Origin: Sediminicola sp037203765
GTDB taxonomy: Bacteria > Bacteroidota > Bacteroidia > Flavobacteriales > Flavobacteriaceae
Reading direction: 5' to 3'
DNA: 64,000 bases
Assembly (NCBI RefSeq): GCF_037203765.1
Contig: NZ_JBBCAS010000001.1
Location: forward strand, 558,001 to 622,000
This document shows, piece by piece, positions 10,363 to 19,300 of the stretch. Each line of letters opens with the position of its first letter. The stretch's first letter is position 1. A program made the position numbers and the translations under genes. The notes beneath the pieces were generated by a model. It saw only the letters and a program-made list of their open reading frames with translations, ran no database searches and was not told the DNA's origin.

Positions 10363-13300
10363 ATGAGAAAACAACTATTACTATTCGTTTGTTTAGTGCC
10401 ATGGACCATGCTCTTTGGACAAACTGCAGAAAACTATTTTTCACCTTTGAAGTACAGGAACATTGGGCCATTTCGTGGGGGCCGGTCTGTTACTGCCACG
10501 GGGGTGGTTGGTGATCCTTTGACCTACTATATGGGAACCACGGGAGGCGGACTCTGGAAAACCTCGGATGCAGGTCAGCGTTGGGAGAATATTTCGGACG
10601 GATATTTTGAATTGGGGTCCGTAGGTGCAGTAACCGTCTCCAATTCCAATCCCAATATCGTTTATTGCGGCATGGGGGAACATGCCCCAAGGGGGGTTAT
10701 GACCTCCTATGGGGATGGAGTATATAAGTCTACTGATGCTGGTAGGACCTGGAAAAAAATGGGGTTGGAAAAGACCCAGCATATCTCAAGGATTGTGGTT
10801 CACCCAACAAATCCAGATGTAGTATGGGTTGCGGCCCAAGGCGCACTGTACGGTCCAACTAAGGAACGTGGCATCTACAAATCCACCGATGGGGGACTCA
10901 CCTGGAAGAATGTACTCTTTGTAAATGAGCTAACGGGGGGTGTTGAACTTTCCATGGATGCCAACTTTCCGGAAGTTTTATACGCCGCAATGTGGCACCA
11001 CCAAAGAAAACCGAACATGGTCATCAGTGGGGGTGAGGGCAGTGGTCTCTATAAGTCGGTCGATGGTGGAGAATCATGGTTCAAAATCCACCAGGGACTG
11101 CCTGAAGAAAAGGGTAAAATGGCCATTGCCGTGAGTCCGGCCAATTCCAACAAGGTGTATGCCTTGATTGAGAGCGATTCCAATAAGGATCAAGGCGGAC
11201 TTTTTGTTTCTGAAGATGCAGGGAAGTCATGGAGTATGGTAAGCGGTGATAACCGACTGGTACAAAGGGCATGGTACTATATAGAGGTCTTTGCAGATCC
11301 CAACGATGAAAATACGGTGTATGTGCTCAGTGCCCCTGCATTGCGTTCGCAGGATGGCGGAAAAACCTGGGAAACACTTTCTGGCCCACATGGCGATTAC
11401 CATGACCTTTGGATCAATCCCAAGAACTCCAAGAATATGGTCATTTCTGATGACGGTGGGGCCGGTATCAGTTTTGATTTTGGGAAAACATGGTCCACAC
11501 AGAGCAATATGCCCACGGCACAGTTCTACCGTATCAGTACGGACAACCTATTTCCATACAATATCTATGGAGGGCAACAGGACAATACCTCGGTAAAGAT
11601 TGCAAGTCTATCCATAGGTAGAGGAGGTATCACCCGGGAAGATTGGACCTATTCCGCCGGTGGGGAAAGTGCTTTTTTGGCCTTTGATCCCGAAAATCCT
11701 AGGTATGTGATGGGAGGTAGTTACCTGGGCACCATAGAACTTTTGGATACGGAGTCCAAGGCTTCCACACAGATCATGGCCGCCCCTATCCAATATCTCG
11801 GAAGGGATGCCAGGGATATGAAATATCTGTACAACTGGAATGCGCCCATCATACGGTCGCAACACGATGCCGATACCTATTACCATTGTGCACAATTGGT
11901 GCTCAGAACAAGGGACATGGGGGTGACCTGGGAGGAAATATCTCCAGATCTCACCCGGAATATGGACGATAAGCAAGGTAAAGGCGGTGGACCATATACC
12001 AACGAAGCAGTGGGGGCCGAAAACTACGGTACCATTGCCTATATGGTAGAATCTCCCCATGAAAAAGGCGTTTTTTGGACCGGAAGTGATGATGGCCTGG
12101 TGCATATCACCAAAAATGGCGGGGAAAGCTGGGAGAATGTAACGCCCAAAGGACTTCAGGAATGTTTGGTGAACGCCATAGAAGTGTCTCCCCATAATCC
12201 TGGAACGGCCTATATTGCCACTACAAGATATAAATTCAATGATTATACCCCGGCCTTGTACAAAACCACGGATTACGGTAAAACCTGGTCCAACATCAGT
12301 TCGGGGATTCCATACGGTAGCTTTACCAGAGTGGTACGTGAAGATACAGCCAGAAAGGATTTGCTATTTGCCGGTACCGAAAAGGGAGTTTACCTTTCTT
12401 GGAATGGGGGCAAAAACTGGGAGAGCTTCCAGTTGAACCTGCCCAAAACCCCAATAACCGATCTAAAGGTCCATCAGGGTAATTTGGTCGTGGCCACTTC
12501 GGGCCGATCATTTTGGATTTTGGATGACCTGAAGGCCTTGGCGCAGTACGACCCAAGCAAAAAGGGGGTCCGAATTTTAAGGCCAAGTCCAGCTTACAAT
12601 GGATCATGGGGCAGCCCCTTGAGCGGCAGTTCCGAAGGGTTTACGGGGTCAGATTCTTTTGATGGGATCAACCCTGCAAACGGGATGGTCATATATTATA
12701 TATTGCCAAAGATGGAAGATGCAACTCCAATAGCTCTGGAAATTTATAATGCATCGGGCAAACTGGTGCGCAGCATTTCTTCTGAAAACGATGCCAATTA
12801 TGTGAAAAATAATGGTGGCGGACCTCCACCGGCACCACTATTGTCTAAAAAAGAAGGCCTAAACCGTTTTGTTTGGGATCTGAAATATCCCATTTTGGAA
12901 GGCATTCCCCATGTATATATGGAGGCCAATTTTCGGGGCCACATAGTGCCTCCCGGAGACTATACCCTAAAGCTAAGGACCCAAGGTGCAATGGTGGAAA
13001 CCATAGGGACCATCTTGGAAATTCCTACCTATAAAATCAGTGCAGCACAGTATAAGACCTATGATGAGCTAATGACATCCATGGAGCAGAACGTTTCCGA
13101 AATGCACCGAAAGGTCAATCTTTTATATACGGCCCAACAGCAGTTGCATAAAATTGTTTCGGATTTGGAGGACTCCACATTGAAGAAGAAAGGGGAGGAA
13201 CTTTTGAACCGGTTGGAGGCATGGGATGCGGATATGGTACAACGAAAATCACAGGCCTATGATGACGTGGAGAATTTTCCCAATAAGTTTACCGCCGAAT

Positions 13301-13500
13301 ACTTGTTTTTGATCAATCAGACCAGTGGCGATATCCCTAGGGTAAATCAATCTTCCATAGATCGAAAAATGGAGTTGGATGCCCAATGGGAAGAGTTGGA
13401 TCAAAGGGCTTTAAGGTTAATGGAGATAGAAATTCCGGAATATAACAGGGAATTGTGGAAGGCGGGGATCGGAGCGATCAGGGTTGGGAATAAGGGATAG
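10363..13500 (+). CDS. Secreted BNR/VPS10 (sortilin-like) beta-propeller protein, copy 2
   Basis: A 1045-residue paralogue of the preceding gene. The ATG at 10363 is chosen because it begins a good signal peptide (MRKQLLLFVCLVPWTMLFGQ) and because an upstream in-frame TTG lies inside a terminator stem. After the signal both copies share the pattern (R)NIGPFRGGRSVTATGVVGD versus RLVGPFRGGRSAAVTGVPGE and then the same series of Asp-box repeats (STDAGRTWKK, STDGGLTWKN, SVDGGESWFK, SEDAGKSWSM, TTDYGKTWSN). Near residues 810-830 it has a Gly/Pro-rich stretch (NNGGGPPPAPLL) not seen in copy 1. The C-terminal helical region is shared. Likely a secreted binding or hydrolytic propeller; substrate unknown. 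It may have its own promoter, because the terminator should stop most transcription from copy 1. Confidence 0.88.
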   Translation: MRKQLLLFVCLVPWTMLFGQTAENYFSPLKYRNIGPFRGGRSVTATGVVGDPLTYYMGTTGGGLWKTSDAGQRWENISDGYFELGSVGAVTVSNSNPNIVYCGMGEHAPRGVMTSYGDGVYKSTDAGRTWKKMGLEKTQHISRIVVHPTNPDVVWVAAQGALYGPTKERGIYKSTDGGLTWKNVLFVNELTGGVELSMDANFPEVLYAAMWHHQRKPNMVISGGEGSGLYKSVDGGESWFKIHQGLPEEKGKMAIAVSPANSNKVYALIESDSNKDQGGLFVSEDAGKSWSMVSGDNRLVQRAWYYIEVFADPNDENTVYVLSAPALRSQDGGKTWETLSGPHGDYHDLWINPKNSKNMVISDDGGAGISFDFGKTWSTQSNMPTAQFYRISTDNLFPYNIYGGQQDNTSVKIASLSIGRGGITREDWTYSAGGESAFLAFDPENPRYVMGGSYLGTIELLDTESKASTQIMAAPIQYLGRDARDMKYLYNWNAPIIRSQHDADTYYHCAQLVLRTRDMGVTWEEISPDLTRNMDDKQGKGGGPYTNEAVGAENYGTIAYMVESPHEKGVFWTGSDDGLVHITKNGGESWENVTPKGLQECLVNAIEVSPHNPGTAYIATTRYKFNDYTPALYKTTDYGKTWSNISSGIPYGSFTRVVREDTARKDLLFAGTEKGVYLSWNGGKNWESFQLNLPKTPITDLKVHQGNLVVATSGRSFWILDDLKALAQYDPSKKGVRILRPSPAYNGSWGSPLSGSSEGFTGSDSFDGINPANGMVIYYILPKMEDATPIALEIYNASGKLVRSISSENDANYVKNNGGGPPPAPLLSKKEGLNRFVWDLKYPILEGIPHVYMEANFRGHIVPPGDYTLKLRTQGAMVETIGTILEIPTYKISAAQYKTYDELMTSMEQNVSEMHRKVNLLYTAQQQLHKIVSDLEDSTLKKKGEELLNRLEAWDADMVQRKSQAYDDVENFPNKFTAEYLFLINQTSGDIPRVNQSSIDRKMELDAQWEELDQRALRLMEIEIPEYNRELWKAGIGAIRVGNKG

Positions 13501-13592
13501 TTGGTACGCGGGTGATAATTTCCAAAACGACCATTTTTCCATTTGTTCCTGAACTTTAAATCCCGAAATTTGTTCCCTCACAGTAGAATGTC

Positions 13593-14144
13593 ATGCAAGA
13601 CTATTACAATTATATAAAATCATTACATCTCATTTTTGTGATCACTTGGTTCGCAGGGTTGTTCTATATCCCCAGGTTGTTCATTTATCATATTGAAGCA
13701 GCGCAGAAGGGATCTCCGGAGAAAGAAATCCTGACCGAACAATTGAAATTGATGACCAAAAGGTTATGGTATATCATTACGTGGCCGTCAGCAGTACTGG
13801 CTACCCTTTTTGCCATCTGGTTATTGGTATTGATGCCGGTTTGGTTACAACAACCCTGGATGCATATTAAATTGGGTTTTGTAGTGCTGCTTATCCTATA
13901 TCATCTTAAAAACCACCAAATATTCAGGCAGTTACAACGGGATGAGGTGAAGTATACCTCCAATTTTATGAGACTCTGGAACGAAGGTGCCACCTTGATC
14001 CTTTTTGCTGTAGTGTTCTTGGTGATTCTAAAAAGCACCTTCAATTGGATTTTTGGGGTGGTGGGAATCATTGCCCTAGGAGTGCTGTTGATGCTGGGTA
14101 TCAAAATATACAAGGGGATCCGCAATAAAAACCCAAATGCCTGA
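13593..14144 (+). CDS. hemJ: Protoporphyrinogen IX oxidase HemJ (CopD/UPF0093 family)
   Basis: A 183-residue membrane protein with about four or five hydrophobic helices. It matches the HemJ/UPF0093 family, which oxidises protoporphyrinogen IX to protoporphyrin IX, the substrate of ferrochelatase. The family features SLHLIFVITWFAGLFYIPRLFIYH near the N-terminus (with the conserved His at 11 and the following Trp/Arg) and KLMTKRLWYIITWPS near residue 60 are present. The hemH gene is upstream on the same strand, which supports the role. A nearer ATG at 13588 is out of frame, so 13593 is the start. Confidence 0.85.
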   Translation: MQDYYNYIKSLHLIFVITWFAGLFYIPRLFIYHIEAAQKGSPEKEILTEQLKLMTKRLWYIITWPSAVLATLFAIWLLVLMPVWLQQPWMHIKLGFVVLLILYHLKNHQIFRQLQRDEVKYTSNFMRLWNEGATLILFAVVFLVILKSTFNWIFGVVGIIALGVLLMLGIKIYKGIRNKNPNA

Positions 14145-14225
14145 TGTGTGACTTTTTTATACGGTTGGATTGGTTGCCCCCATTTGGCGTGATAATTGCT
14201 ATATTTAGCACAAAATAGGTCATTC

Positions 14226-15674
14226 TTGTTCACTAAATTATCGCTTAGATCCCGGATATTCATTACCATGATCCTACTGGTGCTCATTGCATCGGTCTTG
14301 ATCGCTGGGGTGACCATTTATCAATATCGGGAACAATCCAAGGATTATCATGCAGATCGTTTGGAGCGGAAAGAGGAACAGATCAAACAAAGTATCGTTT
14401 ATACCATCCAAAAGACTACATATCCCGTTACCACAGAGAATCTGGAATATATTTTTATGGATGAAATCTACCAGATTGCAGATGTGCAAAATGTGAATTT
14501 CAATATATATGATCTCGAAGGCCAATTGATCAAGAGCTCTAGGCCCACCTTTGAAAGGGATTCCATTTCCACCTGTCTATCGGCAGAGGTTTTGAACAAT
14601 TTACAGGACAGTACCGATGAACGCTATGTAGAGGAAAAGAGCACAGCAGGCGATAAATACCAAGCTTCCTATACCTATATAACAGATACCAAATTTAAAC
14701 CGGTAGGGATCCTCAACTTGCCCTATTTTGAGGACAATTCATTTAACAATAAGGAGCTGAAAGAATTCTTGATGCGCTTGGGCGGGGTGTATCTATTGAT
14801 GTTGTTGATAGCCATTGCCCTGGCCTATTTTATTTCAAAATATATTACACGGTCCCTACAGACCGTATCCGACAAATTGAACCAGACCAATTTTGAAAAA
14901 CGGAACGAGAAGATCTTGGTGGACAATCCCAGTCAGGAAATAGGAAAGTTGATCGAGGCCTACAATGCCATGATAGACGAATTGGAGCAGAGTGCTGTAA
15001 AATTGGCCCGAAGTGAGCGGGAACAGGCATGGAGGGAGATGGCGAAACAAGTGGCCCATGAGATAAAAAATCCCTTGACCCCGATGCGCCTAAGTGTCCA
15101 GAGTTTTGAGCGTAAGTTTGACCCCCAAGATCCCAATATTCACAAAAAGGTAGATGAATATTCCAGAACCCTGATACAACAGATAGATACCTTGAGCAAT
15201 ATCGCTTCCGCGTTTTCCAATTTTGCCGATATGCCGGCACAACAAAATGAAACCCTTAATGTGGTGAAAATTGTAAAATTGGCGTTGGATATTTTTCAGG
15301 AAGATTATATCCACTTTATTTGTGAGGAGGAAGAAATTATTGCCAAATGGGACCGTACCCAATTGATCAGGGTGGTCACCAATTTGGTGAAGAATGCCAT
15401 TCAGGCCGTTCCTATGGTGGAAGCGCCCCGAATTCTGGTTACCGTAGCTTCTGAAGGTGAGGATGTAAAGATCACCGTGGAGGACAATGGAGTTGGTATT
15501 GAGGATGAGTACCGGGAAAAGATTTTTGAGCCAAAATTCACAACAAAATCCAGTGGAATGGGCCTTGGCCTGGGTATGGTAAAGAATATCGTGGAAATGT
15601 ACAAAGGATCGATCGATTTTACCTCCAAAAAGGATACGGGTACGGTCTTTACCGTGAGGTTCCCCAAGGCATAG
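14226..15674 (+). CDS. NtrY-like membrane sensor histidine kinase
   Basis: A two-component sensor kinase. Order: TM helix ~12-33, extracytoplasmic sensor region ~35-175, second TM ~178-200, HAMP linker, dimerisation/phosphoacceptor box VAHEIKNPLTPMRLSVQ with His278, then a HATPase domain with N box (VVTNLVKNAIQAV), G1 (VEDNGVGIEDEY) and F/G2 (KFTTKSSGMGLGLGMVKN). The EIKNPLTPM form is typical of NtrY-like kinases. No response regulator is adjacent, so the partner is elsewhere. The start is uncertain: TTG at 14226 (LFTKLSLRSRIF...) is preferred because a -7-like TATATTTAG lies about 20 bp upstream; TTG at 14196 and ATG at 14268 are alternatives. Confidence 0.88.
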   Translation: MFTKLSLRSRIFITMILLVLIASVLIAGVTIYQYREQSKDYHADRLERKEEQIKQSIVYTIQKTTYPVTTENLEYIFMDEIYQIADVQNVNFNIYDLEGQLIKSSRPTFERDSISTCLSAEVLNNLQDSTDERYVEEKSTAGDKYQASYTYITDTKFKPVGILNLPYFEDNSFNNKELKEFLMRLGGVYLLMLLIAIALAYFISKYITRSLQTVSDKLNQTNFEKRNEKILVDNPSQEIGKLIEAYNAMIDELEQSAVKLARSEREQAWREMAKQVAHEIKNPLTPMRLSVQSFERKFDPQDPNIHKKVDEYSRTLIQQIDTLSNIASAFSNFADMPAQQNETLNVVKIVKLALDIFQEDYIHFICEEEEIIAKWDRTQLIRVVTNLVKNAIQAVPMVEAPRILVTVASEGEDVKITVEDNGVGIEDEYREKIFEPKFTTKSSGMGLGLGMVKNIVEMYKGSIDFTSKKDTGTVFTVRFPKA

Positions 15675-15749
15675 TCCTGCCCGATTTGGGCACTTAATGG
15701 TTGAGGTACACCAATCGAAAAAATTGATAATAGAAAAAATAACAGAACT

Positions 15750-16532
15750 ATGAGTTACGAGAACATACTGGTAGAACAGAAAGATGCCATGGCGGTGATC
15801 ACCATCAATAGGCCAACAAAGTTGAACGCACTGAACAAGGCCACCATCGCAGATCTCCATGAAGCGTTTAAAGCGCTGGACAAAGCCAAAGATGTTAAGG
15901 CGATCATTATTACAGGGAGTGGTGAAAAGGCTTTTGTGGCCGGTGCCGATATTTCTGAATTTGCCCATTTTAGCGAACGAAAAGGACATAAACTTGCCGA
16001 AAAAGGGCAGGAGCAGCTTTTCAGTTTTGTAGAAAACCTTTCCACCCCCGTAATTGCTGCGGTTAACGGATTTGCTTTGGGCGGTGGCCTTGAACTTGCC
16101 ATGGCCTGCCATTTTAGGGTGGCCAGTGACAATGCAAAAATGGGACTTCCAGAAGTATCCCTAGGGGTTATTCCGGGCTATGGAGGTACGCAGCGCTTGC
16201 CCCAGCTTGTAGGAAAAGGCCTGGCTATGGAACTTATCATGACCGCTGGCATGATAGATGCACAGAAAGCTTTGGCCCATGGTTTGGTGAACTATGTAGT
16301 GACCCAAGAGGAACTAATGCCCCTGTGTGAGAAATTGGCGAGCAAGATATCGAATAATTCATCTGTGGCCATTGGTTATGCAATAAAAGCGGTAAATGCG
16401 GGTTTTAAAAATGATGTGGACGGGTTTAAGGCCGAGGTAAAGGCATTTGGAAAATGTTTTGGTACCGCAGACTTTAAAGAAGGAACTACTGCCTTTTTGG
16501 AAAAAAGAAAGGCTGAATTCCCCGGTTCATAA
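15750..16532 (+). CDS. Enoyl-CoA hydratase/isomerase (crotonase family)
   Basis: A 260-residue cytoplasmic crotonase-fold enzyme, most likely hydrating 2-enoyl-CoA in fatty-acid beta-oxidation. The oxyanion-hole segments AFVAGADISEF (~65-75) and GFALGGGLELAMAC (~104-117) are intact. The two catalytic Glu of true hydratases are present: one in the GGGLELA loop and one in LPEVSLGVIPGYGGTQRLP. The length is that of short-chain enoyl-CoA hydratases. It stands alone, without the usual dehydrogenase or thiolase neighbours, so the exact acyl-CoA substrate cannot be told. Confidence 0.92.
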   Translation: MSYENILVEQKDAMAVITINRPTKLNALNKATIADLHEAFKALDKAKDVKAIIITGSGEKAFVAGADISEFAHFSERKGHKLAEKGQEQLFSFVENLSTPVIAAVNGFALGGGLELAMACHFRVASDNAKMGLPEVSLGVIPGYGGTQRLPQLVGKGLAMELIMTAGMIDAQKALAHGLVNYVVTQEELMPLCEKLASKISNNSSVAIGYAIKAVNAGFKNDVDGFKAEVKAFGKCFGTADFKEGTTAFLEKRKAEFPGS

Positions 16533-16555
16533 CCAATCTTAAACCTACAAATTCT

Positions 16556-18106
16556 ATGAAAACCAGGATTATTGTACTCTTTTTGTTGGCTGCCAACATG
16601 ATGGCCTATGCCCAAAAAATGCCCGTTAGTTATGATTTTGGAGAGCGGTACAGTGACCGCTACAAATATTCCAACTTGCTGACCATGGCAGATGATGGGG
16701 ATGGTGGTTCCATTTTGGTCAGATCCTACTATACCGGTTTGATCCTGAAACCAAAGGGATTTTACATTGAGCATTACAATAAGGACCTGGAACTGGTCTC
16801 TGAATTTAATTACAGGATCACAGATATCGATTTTGTGGAAGGTTATGTCAAAAATGGCCATCTGAACCTTCTTTTACTGAAATATAATGCAGGTACGGAA
16901 GCCTATGAATATGTAATCCACCGCTCACCGCTATCGGTAATGGATTTTAAAGAGGATGTAATTCTTTCCATTCCATCGGTAGCGGTAGAAAACCCATTGG
17001 ACAAGAATTATTACAACAGGAATTTCGGTTCGGGGTTTACAACTTCTGTCCTGTTCAATGAGCATAAATCGGCCTTTGCCATTACCACCCACTTTAAGAA
17101 ACGGAAAGATAACCAGCATTTTGTTTATTTGTTCGATATCAATGGAACCAAGCTTATGGAGTACGACTTTTCCGCCGAGATAGAGGAAAAGAACTATGCT
17201 TTTGAGGATATTGCGGTTTCCAAAGATTTAAAAAAGGTCTACCTCATTGGCAAGGCCTATTTCAAGAAAAAGCGGTTTTCGGCCACCGAGCGGAAATTTC
17301 AATACGAATTGTTGTTGATAGATGAAAATGGAGGGAGGACACAGACCTTTGATGATCCCGGTAAATTTTCAGAAGCGCTGAAGCCAATACTTATCGATGA
17401 CAAATTGGTGTTTGTTGGTTTTTATGCCGATAGAAAGGACAATCGTTACAACGGACTGGTATATTTTGAACTGGATCCAGACTCCTTGGAGCATATACAA
17501 AAAAAATACCATCCTTTTTCCCAACAATTTATGGCCGATAAATTTGGTACTGGGGAAGAGCGGGAAATTACCAACCTGATTTTTAAGAGTGTGAGTGTGA
17601 CCGAGGAAAAGGATATCCTCTTTAATGCGGAGGAGTATTTTGTGACCAAGAGCATACAACAAGACGCCAGTGGTGCCCGCCTACATATAGACCGTTATCA
17701 TTACAATGATATGGTCAGTGCCAAATTGAATGTTTCAGGCGACTTGATATGGACCAGGAATATCAATAAATCAGAGGTTACCCAAAACGATGCAGCCTAT
17801 GCCTCCTATAGTACCTATACTTTGGGGAACGACACCTATTTTTTTATCAGCACCGCAAGTGAAAACCCACAACAGTTGAGCAACCAACGAATTATTTTCA
17901 AACAGGGATATAGCAGGAACAGAAATGTTTTTTTGATCAAATTGGACGCAAAAGGGGATATGAGCTATGAAAAGGTTATTGATGATAAGGATGCGCGACT
18001 CCCATTGATGGTTTCCTTGCCTTTTACCGATAAAGCAGATAATAGCATGCTCTTTTATGCAAAAAGGGGCACAAAGAAACAATTGGTAAAAGTATCTTTT
18101 AATTAA
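16556..18106 (+). CDS. Exported protein of unknown function (516 aa)
   Basis: I do not recognise this protein. It starts with a clear signal peptide (MKTRIIVLFLLAANMMAYAQ) and is exported. The mature part has alternating short beta strands with many Tyr, Asp and Lys (for instance KKVYLIGKAYFKKKRF, LVFVGFYADRKDNRYNGLVYF), suggesting a beta-propeller-like periplasmic protein. No transmembrane helix follows the signal, and no lipobox is present. It begins 23 bp after the enoyl-CoA hydratase and probably shares its transcript. No catalytic motif can be pointed out. Confidence 0.8.
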   Translation: MKTRIIVLFLLAANMMAYAQKMPVSYDFGERYSDRYKYSNLLTMADDGDGGSILVRSYYTGLILKPKGFYIEHYNKDLELVSEFNYRITDIDFVEGYVKNGHLNLLLLKYNAGTEAYEYVIHRSPLSVMDFKEDVILSIPSVAVENPLDKNYYNRNFGSGFTTSVLFNEHKSAFAITTHFKKRKDNQHFVYLFDINGTKLMEYDFSAEIEEKNYAFEDIAVSKDLKKVYLIGKAYFKKKRFSATERKFQYELLLIDENGGRTQTFDDPGKFSEALKPILIDDKLVFVGFYADRKDNRYNGLVYFELDPDSLEHIQKKYHPFSQQFMADKFGTGEEREITNLIFKSVSVTEEKDILFNAEEYFVTKSIQQDASGARLHIDRYHYNDMVSAKLNVSGDLIWTRNINKSEVTQNDAAYASYSTYTLGNDTYFFISTASENPQQLSNQRIIFKQGYSRNRNVFLIKLDAKGDMSYEKVIDDKDARLPLMVSLPFTDKADNSMLFYAKRGTKKQLVKVSFN

Positions 18107-18130
18107 ATTTCATTAATTGGAAATATTCCA

Positions 18131-18138
18131 TAATTTTG
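18131..18138 (+). promoter_or_regulatory. Probable promoter -7 element for the radical SAM gene
   Basis: TAATTTTG fits TAnnTTTG exactly, 16 bp before the TTG start of the radical SAM gene; the -33 side is weak. Confidence 0.4.
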
Positions 18139-18153
18139 GAATAAATCCATGTT

Positions 18154-19227
18154 TTGAAATCAAACGATTATCTGAAAGGGCGCGGTGCCCAACAAAATGT
18201 CCCGAATCGCTTTTTAAGGGATATCCATGAACTACGGGATGATTTCTTGGAATTTTGTCGTTTGGAGGGGGAAGAGGCAGATAATAACAGAACGAGATAC
18301 CTCCCCATTTTTCCTAAATCCATCGTAAATAAGGTGAGCAGTCCCGATGTGGGGATGCATTATTCCATGAATCCCTATCAGGGTTGTGAGCATGGGTGTA
18401 TTTATTGTTACGCTCGCAATTCCCATGAATTTTGGGGTTACAGTGCCGGATTGGATTTTGAAAGACAGATCCTTATTAAAAAGGATGCACCCCGTTTATT
18501 GGAGGAAAAACTTAAATCGAAACGTTGGAAGGCCGAGACCATTGTACTTTCGGGGAATACGGATTGTTACCAACCTGCGGAACGGGAATATGGTATTACT
18601 AGGGCCTGTCTGGAGGTTTTCTTAAAATATAGACATCCAGTAGGGATCATTACCAAAAATGCCATGGTTTTAAAGGATTTGGATCTGTTAAAGGAACTGG
18701 CAAAGGATAGCCTGATAGGTGTCCATATTTCCGTAACATCCCTGTCCGAGGAGACCAGGCGTATTTTGGAGCCTAGAACCACGACCATTAAAAAGCGCTT
18801 GGAGACCATCCAAATTTTATCTGAAAACAATATTCCGGTGAATGCCATGTTGGCCCCTATCATTCCCGGAATCAACAGTCATGAAATAATGGACTTGGCC
18901 AAAGCGGTGTCGGACCACGGCGCTGTTTCCATGGCCTTTACCATGGTACGTCTCAATGGTGCCATTGGTGAGATCTTTACCGAATGGATCAACAAGGCCT
19001 TACCTGACAGGGCTGAAAAGGTCCTGCACCTTATAGCAGCCTGCCACGGAGGGACTTTGAACGATAGTAGGTTTGGTGTGCGTGCCAAAGGGGATGGAAA
19101 AATTGCAGAACATATCCACGCCATGGTCAAGTTGGCGAAAATGAAGTATTTTAAGGATAGGACTTTCCCTAAGCTCAATACCACACTGCACGAAAATTAT
19201 AAGGACGTACAGTTGTCATTATTTTAG
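18154..19227 (+). CDS. PA0069-type radical SAM protein
   Basis: A 357-residue radical S-adenosylmethionine enzyme. The [4Fe-4S] motif CEHGCIYC places cysteines at 78, 82 and 85 (CxxxCxxC). The surrounding features GMHYSMNPYQGCEHGC, LSGNTDCYQPAE, LEPRTTTIKKRLE and the final KLNTTLHENY fit the PA0069/SplB-like branch. The reaction of this branch is not established. The start is a TTG; the ATG at 18149 just upstream runs into a stop after two codons. A bidirectional terminator closes the gene. Confidence 0.9.
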   Translation: MKSNDYLKGRGAQQNVPNRFLRDIHELRDDFLEFCRLEGEEADNNRTRYLPIFPKSIVNKVSSPDVGMHYSMNPYQGCEHGCIYCYARNSHEFWGYSAGLDFERQILIKKDAPRLLEEKLKSKRWKAETIVLSGNTDCYQPAEREYGITRACLEVFLKYRHPVGIITKNAMVLKDLDLLKELAKDSLIGVHISVTSLSEETRRILEPRTTTIKKRLETIQILSENNIPVNAMLAPIIPGINSHEIMDLAKAVSDHGAVSMAFTMVRLNGAIGEIFTEWINKALPDRAEKVLHLIAACHGGTLNDSRFGVRAKGDGKIAEHIHAMVKLAKMKYFKDRTFPKLNTTLHENYKDVQLSLF

Positions 19228-19248
19228 CAGAGTTCAAGGCATAAAAAT

Positions 19249-19278
19249 AGCCCATCTTTACTGTGGTAACGATGGGCT
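19249..19278. terminator. Terminator between convergent genes
   Basis: An 8-bp GC-rich stem AGCCCATC (19249-19256) with GATGGGCT (19271-19278), A-rich on the left and T-rich on the right, between the radical SAM gene and the convergent Gfo/Idh gene. It can serve both strands. Confidence 0.7.
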
Positions 19279-19300
19279 TTGTATGTAAGAATGGTTTTTA

